A stretch of 8,829 bases of DNA, taken from an uncultured Lachnospiraceae bacterium (lineage in GTDB: Bacteria; Bacillota; Clostridia; Lachnospirales; Lachnospiraceae). Below the pieces are notes generated by a model. That model made no database searches and was not told the origin of the DNA. It worked only from the letters and a program-made list of their open reading frames with translations. A program made the position numbers and the translations under genes. Positions 1-6,691 of this stretch are shown piece by piece. Where the stretch lies: positions 1-8,829 of the forward strand of contig CADCOL010000312.1 in assembly GCA_902803015.1 (NCBI GenBank), given 5' to 3'. Numbering within the stretch: position 1 is the stretch's first letter; every line of letters starts with the position of its first letter.

Positions 1-1280
1 CCCACAATTGCAACCGGATCTCCCGTTTTGTATCCCTCCGTCTGTTCCAGACGGTCTGCAATTCTCGCGCATAATGCAAAGGTTTTTTCATACCTTTGCT
101 CCAGGTTTAAGTATACTACATTTGCCAGAAGGATAAAATGGAAAATCATGCAGCACGAAGCCAAAACCCCCGCAACAGAAAGGATTTTCCAAGTTTTTTT
201 TACGGATTCCTCTTCAAGGTTTCTGTCAAACAAAGACAGCGCAAAAACAAACAATACAGACCACGGCATCCGCATAAGAATGTGAAACCAGATATCAGGC
301 GAAATAACAGCCACCAGGGAAGCGCCGAAAGGAACTACCGCAACAAGCAGACACATAAGAAGGACGCGCCCCCATTCCCTGTACGCCTTCTTCGAGACAA
401 AAAGCCGCACAAAAAGTACGACCGTAACACCAATCAGCAGATAATATGCAATTCTCGCATACGGATTGATTGTAAAAACACCGTTAAACAGTGTGAATTT
501 GACGAAGTCCTTCACACTGGCAAAAAGACCTTCCGGAAGGGAAGACAGATTCATTCCCGTCACTTTGTCGGAACCCTGATAACCACTCAGTTCCGTTTTG
601 GAAAGTGCCAACATCAGCTTAAGGGTCAAAACATAGAATACATATGCACCGATTCCCATGCCCAGGAATCTTCCGATCCTTCCACCCCATTCTTTCCACT
701 TGAATTCTTTCTCCAAGTCTTCATAAATGAGTACCGCCACGCTTAGCAGAATTGCAACGGAATAATAGGATTGATACACGCCGACGGATAATCCCAGAAA
801 AAGGATTCCCGGAAGGAAACCCCATTTGAACCGTTTTGTCAGAAAAATGGACAGCACCGCCAGAAAGAGAGCTATCATATATCCGTCAATGGTATAGGCA
901 TACGAAAACGTTCCGGTAATTGCCGGGAATGTCGCTAAAATTCCGCCCGCGGCAAAGGCAACCGTTTTTCTTTTTATTCCCAAGAGATCCACCATGATTA
1001 CCGCTGTAAACGCCAGAAAGAAAAGCGCCACCACACCGTTAATCCACGGCAAATTATAATAAGACGTCGGTGCGCAGAAAAACTGCAAAAACTGACGTCC
1101 CGAACTGATCATGTTCTGGTCGGAATAGAGATTCCAAAGACTGTCATATGTCAGGTAATTATGTGTCATAACCGTCATATGACAAATAAAGCCAAGTATA
1201 AGGGTCCCGAAAAAAGCAGCCTTATGCTGCGGTTCTGCCATCTGAAATCCTTTTTTTACAAGCTGACTCAGTCTTCTCAT
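1..1280 (-). CDS. GtrII-family membrane glucosyltransferase (3' end cut off by window edge)
   Basis: My translation of the minus strand is open for 426 residues from the ATG at 1280 and runs off the left edge without a stop, so the C-terminus is missing. The protein is very hydrophobic, with about ten membrane segments. Visible landmarks are YDSLWNLYSDQN near residues 45-56, SGRQF at 60-64, a loop Asp at 132 (YTIDGY), GVYQSYYS at 167-174, and near the window edge a juxtamembrane stretch containing LEQRYEKTF. These match the GtrII glucosyltransferase family. Characterised phage GtrII moves glucose from undecaprenyl-phosphate-glucose to O-antigen outside the membrane; in a Gram-positive host the acceptor is more likely a wall polysaccharide or teichoic acid (inference). 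The start is uncertain: ATG 1280 has AGAGG close by, while in-frame ATG 1241 (residue 14) has AAGGA at 6 bases. I keep 1280 because it leaves a short cytoplasmic tail before the first membrane helix. It is divergent from the 1424 operon. Confidence 0.88.
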   Translation of the reverse strand, partial: MRRLSQLVKKGFQMAEPQHKAAFFGTLILGFICHMTVMTHNYLTYDSLWNLYSDQNMISSGRQFLQFFCAPTSYYNLPWINGVVALFFLAFTAVIMVDLLGIKRKTVAFAAGGILATFPAITGTFSYAYTIDGYMIALFLAVLSIFLTKRFKWGFLPGILFLGLSVGVYQSYYSVAILLSVAVLIYEDLEKEFKWKEWGGRIGRFLGMGIGAYVFYVLTLKLMLALSKTELSGYQGSDKVTGMNLSSLPEGLFASVKDFVKFTLFNGVFTINPYARIAYYLLIGVTVVLFVRLFVSKKAYREWGRVLLMCLLVAVVPFGASLVAVISPDIWFHILMRMPWSVLFVFALSLFDRNLEEESVKKTWKILSVAGVLASCCMIFHFILLANVVYLNLEQRYEKTFALCARIADRLEQTEGYKTGDPVAIV

Positions 1281-1302
1281 GGTCCTCTTTCCCTATCTGA
1301 AT

Positions 1303-1311
1303 ATTTTACCA
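1303..1311 (-). promoter_or_regulatory. Extended -10 promoter element for the GtrII gene
   Basis: Read on the minus strand this is TGGTAAAAT, an extended -10 (TGn plus TAAAAT). The -35 region 17 bases upstream is poor (TGGCAA, 3 of 6), so recognition would lean on the extended -10. Transcription would start near 1296, giving about a 16-base leader to ATG 1280 or 55 bases to ATG 1241. The same TGGTAAAAT string recurs at the other two leftward promoters of this window, which supports the call. Confidence 0.55.
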
Positions 1312-1365
1312 TTTTTATTACGGATTTGCCATCTTTTTCCTGTATCGTCCGGGAAGGATTCGTGC

Positions 1366-1395
1366 TTGAATTGACGTGTGCGAGAGGGGTATAAT
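1366..1395 (+). promoter_or_regulatory. SigA-type promoter of the DUF6020-acyltransferase operon
   Basis: The -35 is TTGAAT at 1366-1371 and the -10 is a perfect TATAAT at 1390-1395, separated by 18 bases. A closer TTGACG at 1371-1376 is only 13 bases from the same -10 and is therefore not the likely -35. Start of transcription is expected near 1402, giving a leader of about 22 bases. The leader carries a GAGG ribosome binding site at 1415-1418, five bases before the ATG at 1424. Confidence 0.7.
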
Positions 1396-1423
1396 GTTTT
1401 ATATATAATCTTCTGAGGATATC

Positions 1424-3289
1424 ATGAAAAAATACATATCACCGGTTATTTCGGGTTACCTAAGTGCATACGGACTCTGTGTTGTTTATCACGCGCCTCT
1501 TCTGAAAGAAAACTTTGAAGAGGGTGTGGATTATATTACCGCATCCGTTTACGAACTCCTCGGAGATTACTCCTTTTCCTTTTTTCTGATTTGGCTTCTC
1601 TGCACCGCAGTGTTTTTCCTCTTTTCAAAAAACGGATACTCCTTAAAAAAACTTATAGCCTCCGACGGTAAAAAAAGCATTCTTCCCATGATTCTCGGAA
1701 TTCTATTTTCGTTCTCTTTTGTTCTCGGGAGATATTTTACGTCCGTCGGAACGGGTGGCTTGTTTGCCTCTTTAATAAACAGCATAAAAACAATCCTTTC
1801 CATGTTCGGATTGTTCCTTCTTTTCTTCCCTGCGCTGTATTATTTGAAAGGCTTATACGAAAAAGCGGTTTTCACGGATTCCCGGGTTTCGTTTTTTTCA
1901 AAACATGCTTTTCCGAAAGCCTTTGGCATCCTGTTCATCTTCTATCTTCCGTTCCTGATTCTGTCTTTCCCCGGCAATCTGTGCTATGACGGAATCGGTC
2001 AGATCGAACAGGTATTATACGGCAGTTTTTCCACGCATCACCCTTTAATTCATACGCTGTGGGCGGGCGGTATGGCTCTTTTGGGAAAGAATCTTTTTTC
2101 TTCATTGGAAATCGGAATCTTTCTGTATGTTTTGATGCAAACTCTTCTTTTGCTTGCAGCGTTTGCGGCTTCCATAGCATTTCTGGCAAAGCAGAATGTC
2201 CGTCCGGCCGCTCTTTGGTGCCTGCTCGTGCTTTACTGCATTACTCCCATTTATACCAATCTTGCAACCACCGCCGTTAAGGATGTTCCTTTTACCGCTT
2301 TTGTTCTTTTGTATTACATCTTTTATGCTTTTCTGTTAAGAAATCCCGGACAGATTCGACGTATCCCGGTTCATGTTTCTTTCGTCATCCTGCAGATCGG
2401 TGTCATTGTCATGAGAAACAACGGACTTGCGCTGGTTGCTTTATCCGGAATAGCCGCTTCTCTTTATATGGTAATCCGGGGCAAAAAAGATGCCGGCAAA
2501 AACAAAAGCCAATTTAAAATCGGCAATTTGCTGCTCTCCTTCGGTGCATTTTTCGCAGAAAGCATTCTGATTGGGGAATGCATTCTTCTGATTGTATCCT
2601 TCTCTTTACAGGCACAAAAAGGAAGCCGTGCGGAAATCTTTTCGCTGCCTTTCCAGCAAATCGCATATACCGTGAAATACTCCGATAAGCCTCTGACGCA
2701 AAGAGAGTATGCCGCAATCGAAACGGTATTGGATCAACCGGAAATTCTTGCGCAGAATTACAACCCGGATATTGCGGATCCCGTAAAGGCATTCTATAAA
2801 AAAGACTCCACCCTCAAGGAAAACATCGCTTTCTTTGTCTCTTTCACAGGACTTGGCCTGAAGCATCCGATATTGTATACAAAGGCATTCCTGATTCACA
2901 CTTACGGTTGGTACTCCCCTGCTGTTTCAAACGTCATCCGTTACGAAACCGAATGGGACCCGGCCGGCAAAAGTGAAATCTTTCGTGGCGCACACAAGTG
3001 TATGATTTTCCTTTATCGCTTTGCAGGTCGTACGGTTTTGCCCGGAATCCTCGAAAATATCGGATTGGCAGTTTGGATTCTTGCCTTCTTAACATGGGTA
3101 TTCCTGCGAAGAAAGAAGAACGTCATTTTAACCGTTCCTTTATGGATTCACTTTTTGGTATGTCTGGCCTCTCCCTGCTTTATACAGCACCCGAGATACG
3201 GTCTCCCGATTCTTGCACTATTGCCGTTTCTTTGTATCTATGCGACAATAGGCGCAGGCGAAGACAAGACAACCGTACAAAAAGGATAG
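1424..3289 (+). CDS. DUF6020-like polytopic membrane protein, GT-C-like glycan enzyme
   Basis: A 621-residue membrane protein with roughly 12-13 hydrophobic segments and one large extracytoplasmic-type loop at about residues 395-530. Landmarks: FPGNLCYDGIGQIEQ at 182-196 with Asp189, HHP at 205-207, AVKDVPF at 284-290, MRNNG at 330-334, LPFQQIAY at 408-415, YGWYSP at 494-499 and HPRYGLPI at 589-596. An acidic residue in the first outer loop followed by HHP and later multi-helix bundles resembles GT-C glycosyltransferases that use polyprenyl-phosphate sugars. I recognise the pattern as the DUF6020 family common in Lachnospiraceae; I know of no proven reaction for it. The start at 1424 has GAGG at five bases and follows a good promoter. 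It is first in an operon: the acyltransferase start is three bases after its stop. Function as a glycan transferase is inference from fold type and neighbours. Confidence 0.85.
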   Translation: MKKYISPVISGYLSAYGLCVVYHAPLLKENFEEGVDYITASVYELLGDYSFSFFLIWLLCTAVFFLFSKNGYSLKKLIASDGKKSILPMILGILFSFSFVLGRYFTSVGTGGLFASLINSIKTILSMFGLFLLFFPALYYLKGLYEKAVFTDSRVSFFSKHAFPKAFGILFIFYLPFLILSFPGNLCYDGIGQIEQVLYGSFSTHHPLIHTLWAGGMALLGKNLFSSLEIGIFLYVLMQTLLLLAAFAASIAFLAKQNVRPAALWCLLVLYCITPIYTNLATTAVKDVPFTAFVLLYYIFYAFLLRNPGQIRRIPVHVSFVILQIGVIVMRNNGLALVALSGIAASLYMVIRGKKDAGKNKSQFKIGNLLLSFGAFFAESILIGECILLIVSFSLQAQKGSRAEIFSLPFQQIAYTVKYSDKPLTQREYAAIETVLDQPEILAQNYNPDIADPVKAFYKKDSTLKENIAFFVSFTGLGLKHPILYTKAFLIHTYGWYSPAVSNVIRYETEWDPAGKSEIFRGAHKCMIFLYRFAGRTVLPGILENIGLAVWILAFLTWVFLRRKKNVILTVPLWIHFLVCLASPCFIQHPRYGLPILALLPFLCIYATIGAGEDKTTVQKG

Positions 3290-3292
3290 AAT

Positions 3293-4402
3293 ATGTCAGA
3301 TAATAAAAACGAGAAACAAAAGAACATGCGCTTTACTCCGGGCACTTTCCCGAAAGCCGGCTCCGACATCGCAAAGGGAATTGCCATTCTTTTTATGCTC
3401 TTTTATCATCTGTTTTCCACTCCGTCCTCCAATCTTTCCATGTCGGTAAATTACGCTCCGCTTCCGGAATCCGTTTTCCTTTTAATAGCCAAATACGGGA
3501 ACATCTGTGTCTCCGTTTTTGTTTTCTTAACGGCATACGGAATATCCCGAAAGCTGCAGCTTCAGAATGCCGACACGTTAAAAGAATGCTACAGGGATTC
3601 TCTTCGTCGGAGCGGAAAGCTGTTCTTCCATTTCGTATTTATGTTTTTGGTTTGCAATTTAATATGGTTTCGTTACTTTGATTACGCCTCCTATTACGGC
3701 CCCGGAAAACAGGGTGTACTATCGTTTCTGACGGATGCGCTCGGACTTGCACAGTTTTTTAATACCCCCACCTTAAATCTGACCTGGTGGTACATGGCCT
3801 TGGCCTATACTCTGGTTTTCATAGTTCCCATGCTTTTTCTGTTATGCAGAAAAATCGGAAAAGCATTTCCCGCCGTGGCATTTCTTCTGCCTTTCCTTCT
3901 CCCTGTCGGAAACGATTTAACCAGATATTTCTTTGTCATGGCACTCGGAATCTTCTGCGCCGAAGAAAACATCATTGAGACCATTTTAAAATCCAAAATT
4001 CCTCACGGTGTACGAATTCCGATATGGATTCTGCTCTTTGCATTCTCTGTCCCGGCAAGGGAAAACGCATTTGTACAGGATCATCTTTTATATCTCGCGG
4101 ATGCGGTTTTTGCTTTCATTATCGTCATGATTGCTGCGGACATTATTTCCTGCATTCCGGTAGTTCGCACGGTATTTGCTTTCCTCGGAAGGCACTCCAT
4201 GAACATCTTCTTTGTCCATACATTCTTTTATCTGATTCTGTATCGCGAATATGTTTATTACTTCCGATATGCCGCAGTAACATTCCTGATTCTTTTGGGA
4301 CTGTCATTAATGCTCTCGCTCGTTATAGAGGGATTGAAACAACCTGTCTATCTTATAAATCGAAAAATCGCAAAAAAACGAAACGAAAAAACCCGTTCGT
4401 AA
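3293..4402 (+). CDS. Acyltransferase-3 family membrane protein (O-acetylation type)
   Basis: A 369-residue integral membrane protein of the acyltransferase 3 family (Pfam PF01757), whose members move acetyl or other acyl groups onto sugars of exported glycans. The family signature is near the N-terminus: a basic residue at Lys28 (DIAKGIAIL) and the conserved His39 in LFYHLF, followed by FVFLTAYGISRK at about 76-87. About ten hydrophobic segments follow, and the C-terminal part has GRHSMNIFFVHTFF near residues 298-311, typical of the family. The first 20 or so residues are polar and Lys-rich, a cytoplasmic tail. The start at 3293 is set by AAAGGA at 3281-3286, six bases upstream and overlapping the end of the previous gene; with a three-base gap the two genes are surely co-transcribed. 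The stop codon TAA at 4400-4402 is the loop of the terminator hairpin. Donor and acceptor are unknown; surface polysaccharide is the likely acceptor from context. Confidence 0.93.
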   Translation: MSDNKNEKQKNMRFTPGTFPKAGSDIAKGIAILFMLFYHLFSTPSSNLSMSVNYAPLPESVFLLIAKYGNICVSVFVFLTAYGISRKLQLQNADTLKECYRDSLRRSGKLFFHFVFMFLVCNLIWFRYFDYASYYGPGKQGVLSFLTDALGLAQFFNTPTLNLTWWYMALAYTLVFIVPMLFLLCRKIGKAFPAVAFLLPFLLPVGNDLTRYFFVMALGIFCAEENIIETILKSKIPHGVRIPIWILLFAFSVPARENAFVQDHLLYLADAVFAFIIVMIAADIISCIPVVRTVFAFLGRHSMNIFFVHTFFYLILYREYVYYFRYAAVTFLILLGLSLMLSLVIEGLKQPVYLINRKIAKKRNEKTRS

Positions 4403-4414
4403 CGAACGGGTTTT
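4388..4414. terminator. Bidirectional hairpin terminator with a stop codon as its loop
   Basis: A perfect 12-bp stem (4388-4399 AAAACCCGTTCG paired with 4403-4414 CGAACGGGTTTT) encloses a three-base loop, TAA, which is the stop codon of the acyltransferase. On the plus strand the stem ends in TTTT followed by ATTATC, a modest U-tract. On the minus strand the hairpin is followed by TTTTTTCG and further T-runs, a stronger U-tract, so it probably also ends the leftward aminotransferase transcript, whose stop is at 4442. Confidence 0.92.
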
Positions 4415-4441
4415 ATTATCATCAAATCACTCTTCCGAAAC

Positions 4442-5644
4442 CTACTGTTCTTTTCTGTAATTTTCCACAATCTTTCGCACCGCATGAATGGTATCTTCCA
4501 CTTCCGCATCCGTCAGTTTCGGATAAAGCGGGATGCTCATAATTCCCTTGTAGACTTCCTCAGCGTTCGGGCAAAGACCTTTTTCATATCCCAAATGCCT
4601 GTAATACGGGAACCAGTAAACCGGCACATAATGAATCTGGCACTGTACGTTTTCCGCACTCATCGCATCAAAAAATTCTCTTCTGGTGCAATTCAGCTTA
4701 TCCAAATCCAATCGGATAATATACAAATGTCTGCAGGTATCGGATTTTTCAATTTCCTTCTGCACAATGATTTCCGGCAAATCCTGAAACGCCTCGTTAT
4801 ACCTGTTTACAATCTCCTGCCTTCTTTGCTTGAAGAAATCCAGTTTCTTCAACTGGCTTAACAAAAGCGCCGCCTGAAAATCCGTCATGCGGTAATTGAA
4901 TCCCAGAGAAATCTGCTCATAATACCAAATGCCCTCATGAGGTGCATCTTCCATCATTTCCTCATCATGCGTAATGCCATGTGTATGCGCCAGAACAAGT
5001 TTTTTGTAAAGTTCCTCGTTATTGGTCGTTACCGCACCGCCTTCTCCGCTGGTAATTGTTTTTACCGGGTGAAAACTGAAACATGTCATGTCCGCCAGGG
5101 AACCGACCTTGCGTCCGTCATAACATGTTCCGATAGCATGTGCAGCGTCTTCGATGTAAACCAAATGATACTCGTCACATATCGCACGAATCTCTTCCTG
5201 CTCCACACTCTGACCCGTAAAATCAACTGCCACTACGGCGCGCGTTTTTTCGGTAATATGTTCACGAATACTCTTCGGATCGATATTATAGGTTTCCGGA
5301 TTGATATCCGCGAATACCGGTTTCGCTCCCACGTACAGTGCGCAGTTTGCGCTTGCGGCAAAAGTAAGAGGTGTTGTAATGACTTCATCCCCTTCCTTAA
5401 GCCCTGCAGCTATGCAGGCGCAGTGAAGCGCTGCGGTTCCGTTGGATACCGCTACCGCATACTTTGCTTCACAGTACGAAGCAAGTTCTTTCTCCAGTTC
5501 GGTCACTTTCGGTCCGCAGGTAATCAGTGCTCCGGTTAATACCTCGCTTACGGCTTTGACGTCATCTTCGCCCACCCACTGACATCCGTAGTATATTTTC
5601 TTTTCTCTTACCGGCATTCCGCCGTTTATTGCCAGTTTTTCCAT
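4442..5644 (-). CDS. pseC: DegT/DnrJ/EryC1 PLP sugar aminotransferase, PseC-like
   Basis: A 400-residue aminotransferase of the DegT/DnrJ/EryC1/StrS family, fold type I, which puts an amino group on a keto sugar attached to a nucleotide. Visible signatures: SNGTAAL at 67-73, TPLTFAASAN at 91-100, IEDAAHAIG at 164-172 with Asp166 expected to bind the PLP ring nitrogen, and FSFHPVKTITSGEGGAV at 189-205 with Lys195 as the PLP Schiff-base lysine. VDFTGQSVE at 140-148 and CFSFHPVK resemble PseC, the C4 aminotransferase making UDP-4-amino-4,6-dideoxy-N-acetyl-altrosamine, the pseudaminic acid precursor. PseC is my best subtype; the sugar could differ because no PseB-type dehydratase lies in the window. 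The start is ATG 5644 with AAAGG six bases upstream; an upstream in-frame ATG at 5767 would add 41 residues inside the neighbouring gene and is not used. It is second in the operon, 26 bases after the nucleotidyltransferase. Confidence 0.88.
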   Translation of the reverse strand: MEKLAINGGMPVREKKIYYGCQWVGEDDVKAVSEVLTGALITCGPKVTELEKELASYCEAKYAVAVSNGTAALHCACIAAGLKEGDEVITTPLTFAASANCALYVGAKPVFADINPETYNIDPKSIREHITEKTRAVVAVDFTGQSVEQEEIRAICDEYHLVYIEDAAHAIGTCYDGRKVGSLADMTCFSFHPVKTITSGEGGAVTTNNEELYKKLVLAHTHGITHDEEMMEDAPHEGIWYYEQISLGFNYRMTDFQAALLLSQLKKLDFFKQRRQEIVNRYNEAFQDLPEIIVQKEIEKSDTCRHLYIIRLDLDKLNCTRREFFDAMSAENVQCQIHYVPVYWFPYYRHLGYEKGLCPNAEEVYKGIMSIPLYPKLTDAEVEDTIHAVRKIVENYRKEQ

Positions 5645-5650
5645 ATTCAA

Positions 5651-5655
5651 CCTTT
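5651..5655 (-). promoter_or_regulatory. Ribosome binding site fixing the aminotransferase start at 5644
   Basis: AAAGG on the minus strand, about seven bases before ATG 5644 in the 26-base gap after the nucleotidyltransferase stop. It selects this start over the in-frame ATG at 5767, which lies within the upstream gene and would add 41 residues unlike any DegT-family N-terminus. The chosen start gives the typical opening MEKLAINGG. Confidence 0.75.
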
Positions 5656-5670
5656 CAAGGCCCGAATTCT

Positions 5671-6579
5671 CTACCAAAGCTTTTTCGGGTAGATTCCATC
5701 TTCGGTCATTTTGGCGAATGCCGCAATGGCCGCTTCGGTATCCTCGCGATACGTAATTCCGATCCATTTATCTTCCGTAGGAAGAATCCTTACTTCTGTC
5801 TTTTTCTGATGAATCAGTTTATCGATTAAAACAGGAATCAGAAATTCTTTTTTTAACGGATCCCTGCTCTCATCCTTTAAGAATTCCACGAAGTTTTCTT
5901 CCAGGACTTCAAGGAAATCCGGGTAGCACGCCCACATATTCATGGATACCAGACTGTCCGGAGAAATGATTGCTTTTGATTCCTCCGTAGAGGTCTGTGC
6001 TTTTCCATCCACAATACAGATATCTCTGGATTCGATTACACCCTTCAGAACTCCGTCTTCACCGATGCAGACTCCTCTTGTTACGGTCCCGTTATCGCTG
6101 ACCGTATTCTTTAAAACAAAGCCTGCCATCGCCATCTGCATGGCATCCGATTCTTTCTTCGGTTCCACCAGAAAATCATGAAGTAGTCTGAATGCGCTTT
6201 TTCCGTAATAATCATCGGCATTTATAATAATAAACGGATTCGTAACAATACCGCGGCATGCAAGAATCGCCTGTCCGGTGCCCCACGGTTTCGTGCGGCC
6301 CTCAGGCACAAAAAAACCCTCCGGTAAATCCTCAAGCTCCTGATATACATATTTTACAGGGATTTCTTTGGCAATCCGATTGCCGATGACTTCTTTGAAT
6401 TCTTCTTCGATTGCATGACGAATGACAAAAACAACCTCGTCAAATCCGGCTTCTTTCGCATCATAAATGGAGTAATCAATGATGATTTCCCCATTGTCAT
6501 TCATTTTGGTAAGCTGCTTAATTCCTGTTCCGAAACGGCTGCCGATTCCCGCCGCCATGATAACCAATGAAGTTTGCAT
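5671..6579 (-). CDS. Sugar-phosphate nucleotidyltransferase
   Basis: A 302-residue cytoplasmic protein of the NTP_transferase (GlmU/RmlA-like) family, which joins a sugar phosphate to a nucleoside triphosphate to give an NDP-sugar and pyrophosphate. The N-terminal nucleotide loop MAAGIGSRFG lies at residues 8-17, followed by Lys21. WGTGQA at 99-104 and INADDYYG at 119-126 (metal and sugar-phosphate binding Asp) complete the core; TVTRGV follows near residues 165-170 and DKWIGITYRED near 273-283. The length fits the single-domain form, without a left-handed beta-helix. I recognise this as a type common in gut Firmicutes, usually annotated only as a nucleotidyltransferase; I cannot name the sugar. 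Start ATG 6579 has GGGAG at 6587-6591, seven bases upstream. It is the promoter-proximal gene of a two-gene leftward operon with the aminotransferase, suggesting a shared NDP-sugar route. Confidence 0.93.
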   Translation of the reverse strand: MQTSLVIMAAGIGSRFGTGIKQLTKMNDNGEIIIDYSIYDAKEAGFDEVVFVIRHAIEEEFKEVIGNRIAKEIPVKYVYQELEDLPEGFFVPEGRTKPWGTGQAILACRGIVTNPFIIINADDYYGKSAFRLLHDFLVEPKKESDAMQMAMAGFVLKNTVSDNGTVTRGVCIGEDGVLKGVIESRDICIVDGKAQTSTEESKAIISPDSLVSMNMWACYPDFLEVLEENFVEFLKDESRDPLKKEFLIPVLIDKLIHQKKTEVRILPTEDKWIGITYREDTEAAIAAFAKMTEDGIYPKKLW

Positions 6580-6624
6580 TGCAATTCTCCCAGATTACAC
6601 ATTTTTCAAGTTATATCAGTAATT

Positions 6625-6654
6625 ATTTTACCACATTTTCAGCAGTACCGTCAA
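6625..6654 (-). promoter_or_regulatory. Promoter of the nucleotidyltransferase-aminotransferase operon
   Basis: On the minus strand the -35 is TTGACG (6654-6649) and the -10 is TAAAAT (6630-6625), 18 bases apart and preceded by TGG, an extended -10. Transcription should start near 6618, giving a leader of about 39 bases to the ATG at 6579. This is the best-scoring leftward promoter by eye in the window. Confidence 0.8.
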
Positions 6655-6655
6655 T

Positions 6656-6684
6656 TTTGCATAAACTCAAAAATATGGTATACT
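6656..6684 (+). promoter_or_regulatory. Promoter of the beta-propeller gene, probably leaderless
   Basis: The -10 is TATACT at 6679-6684, preceded by TGG (extended -10). Seventeen bases upstream is TTTGCA at 6656-6661, a 4-of-6 match to the -35 consensus. Position +1 should fall at about 6690-6692, while the gene's ATG begins at 6692, and there is no ribosome binding sequence between. The -35 box lies one base away from the -35 of the opposing promoter at 6649-6654, so polymerase cannot easily occupy both at once. Confidence 0.65.
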
Positions 6685-6691
6685 TTTCCCG

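Noticed and set aside
529..540. Palindrome around CCTTCCGGAAGG
   Set aside because: A 12-base palindrome inside the GtrII coding region with no operator or terminator context.
28..746. Two overlapping plus-strand reading frames of 85 and 202 codons
   Set aside because: They lie antisense to the GtrII gene, have low-complexity, charge-rich translations and no ribosome binding site or promoter. The minus strand gives a coherent membrane protein across the same span.
1371..1395. TTGACG plus TATAAT as the promoter for gene 1424
   Set aside because: Only 13 bases separate the boxes, too short for SigA; TTGAAT at 1366-1371 with 18 bases is the better pairing.
5403..5418. Inverted repeat CCTGCA-GCTA-TGCAGG
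   Set aside because: A short 6-bp stem within conserved aminotransferase codons with no U-tract; likely coincidental.
5645..5767. N-terminal extension of 41 residues for the aminotransferase
   Set aside because: It overlaps the end of the nucleotidyltransferase in another frame, has no ribosome binding site, and the DegT-family start is at 5644.
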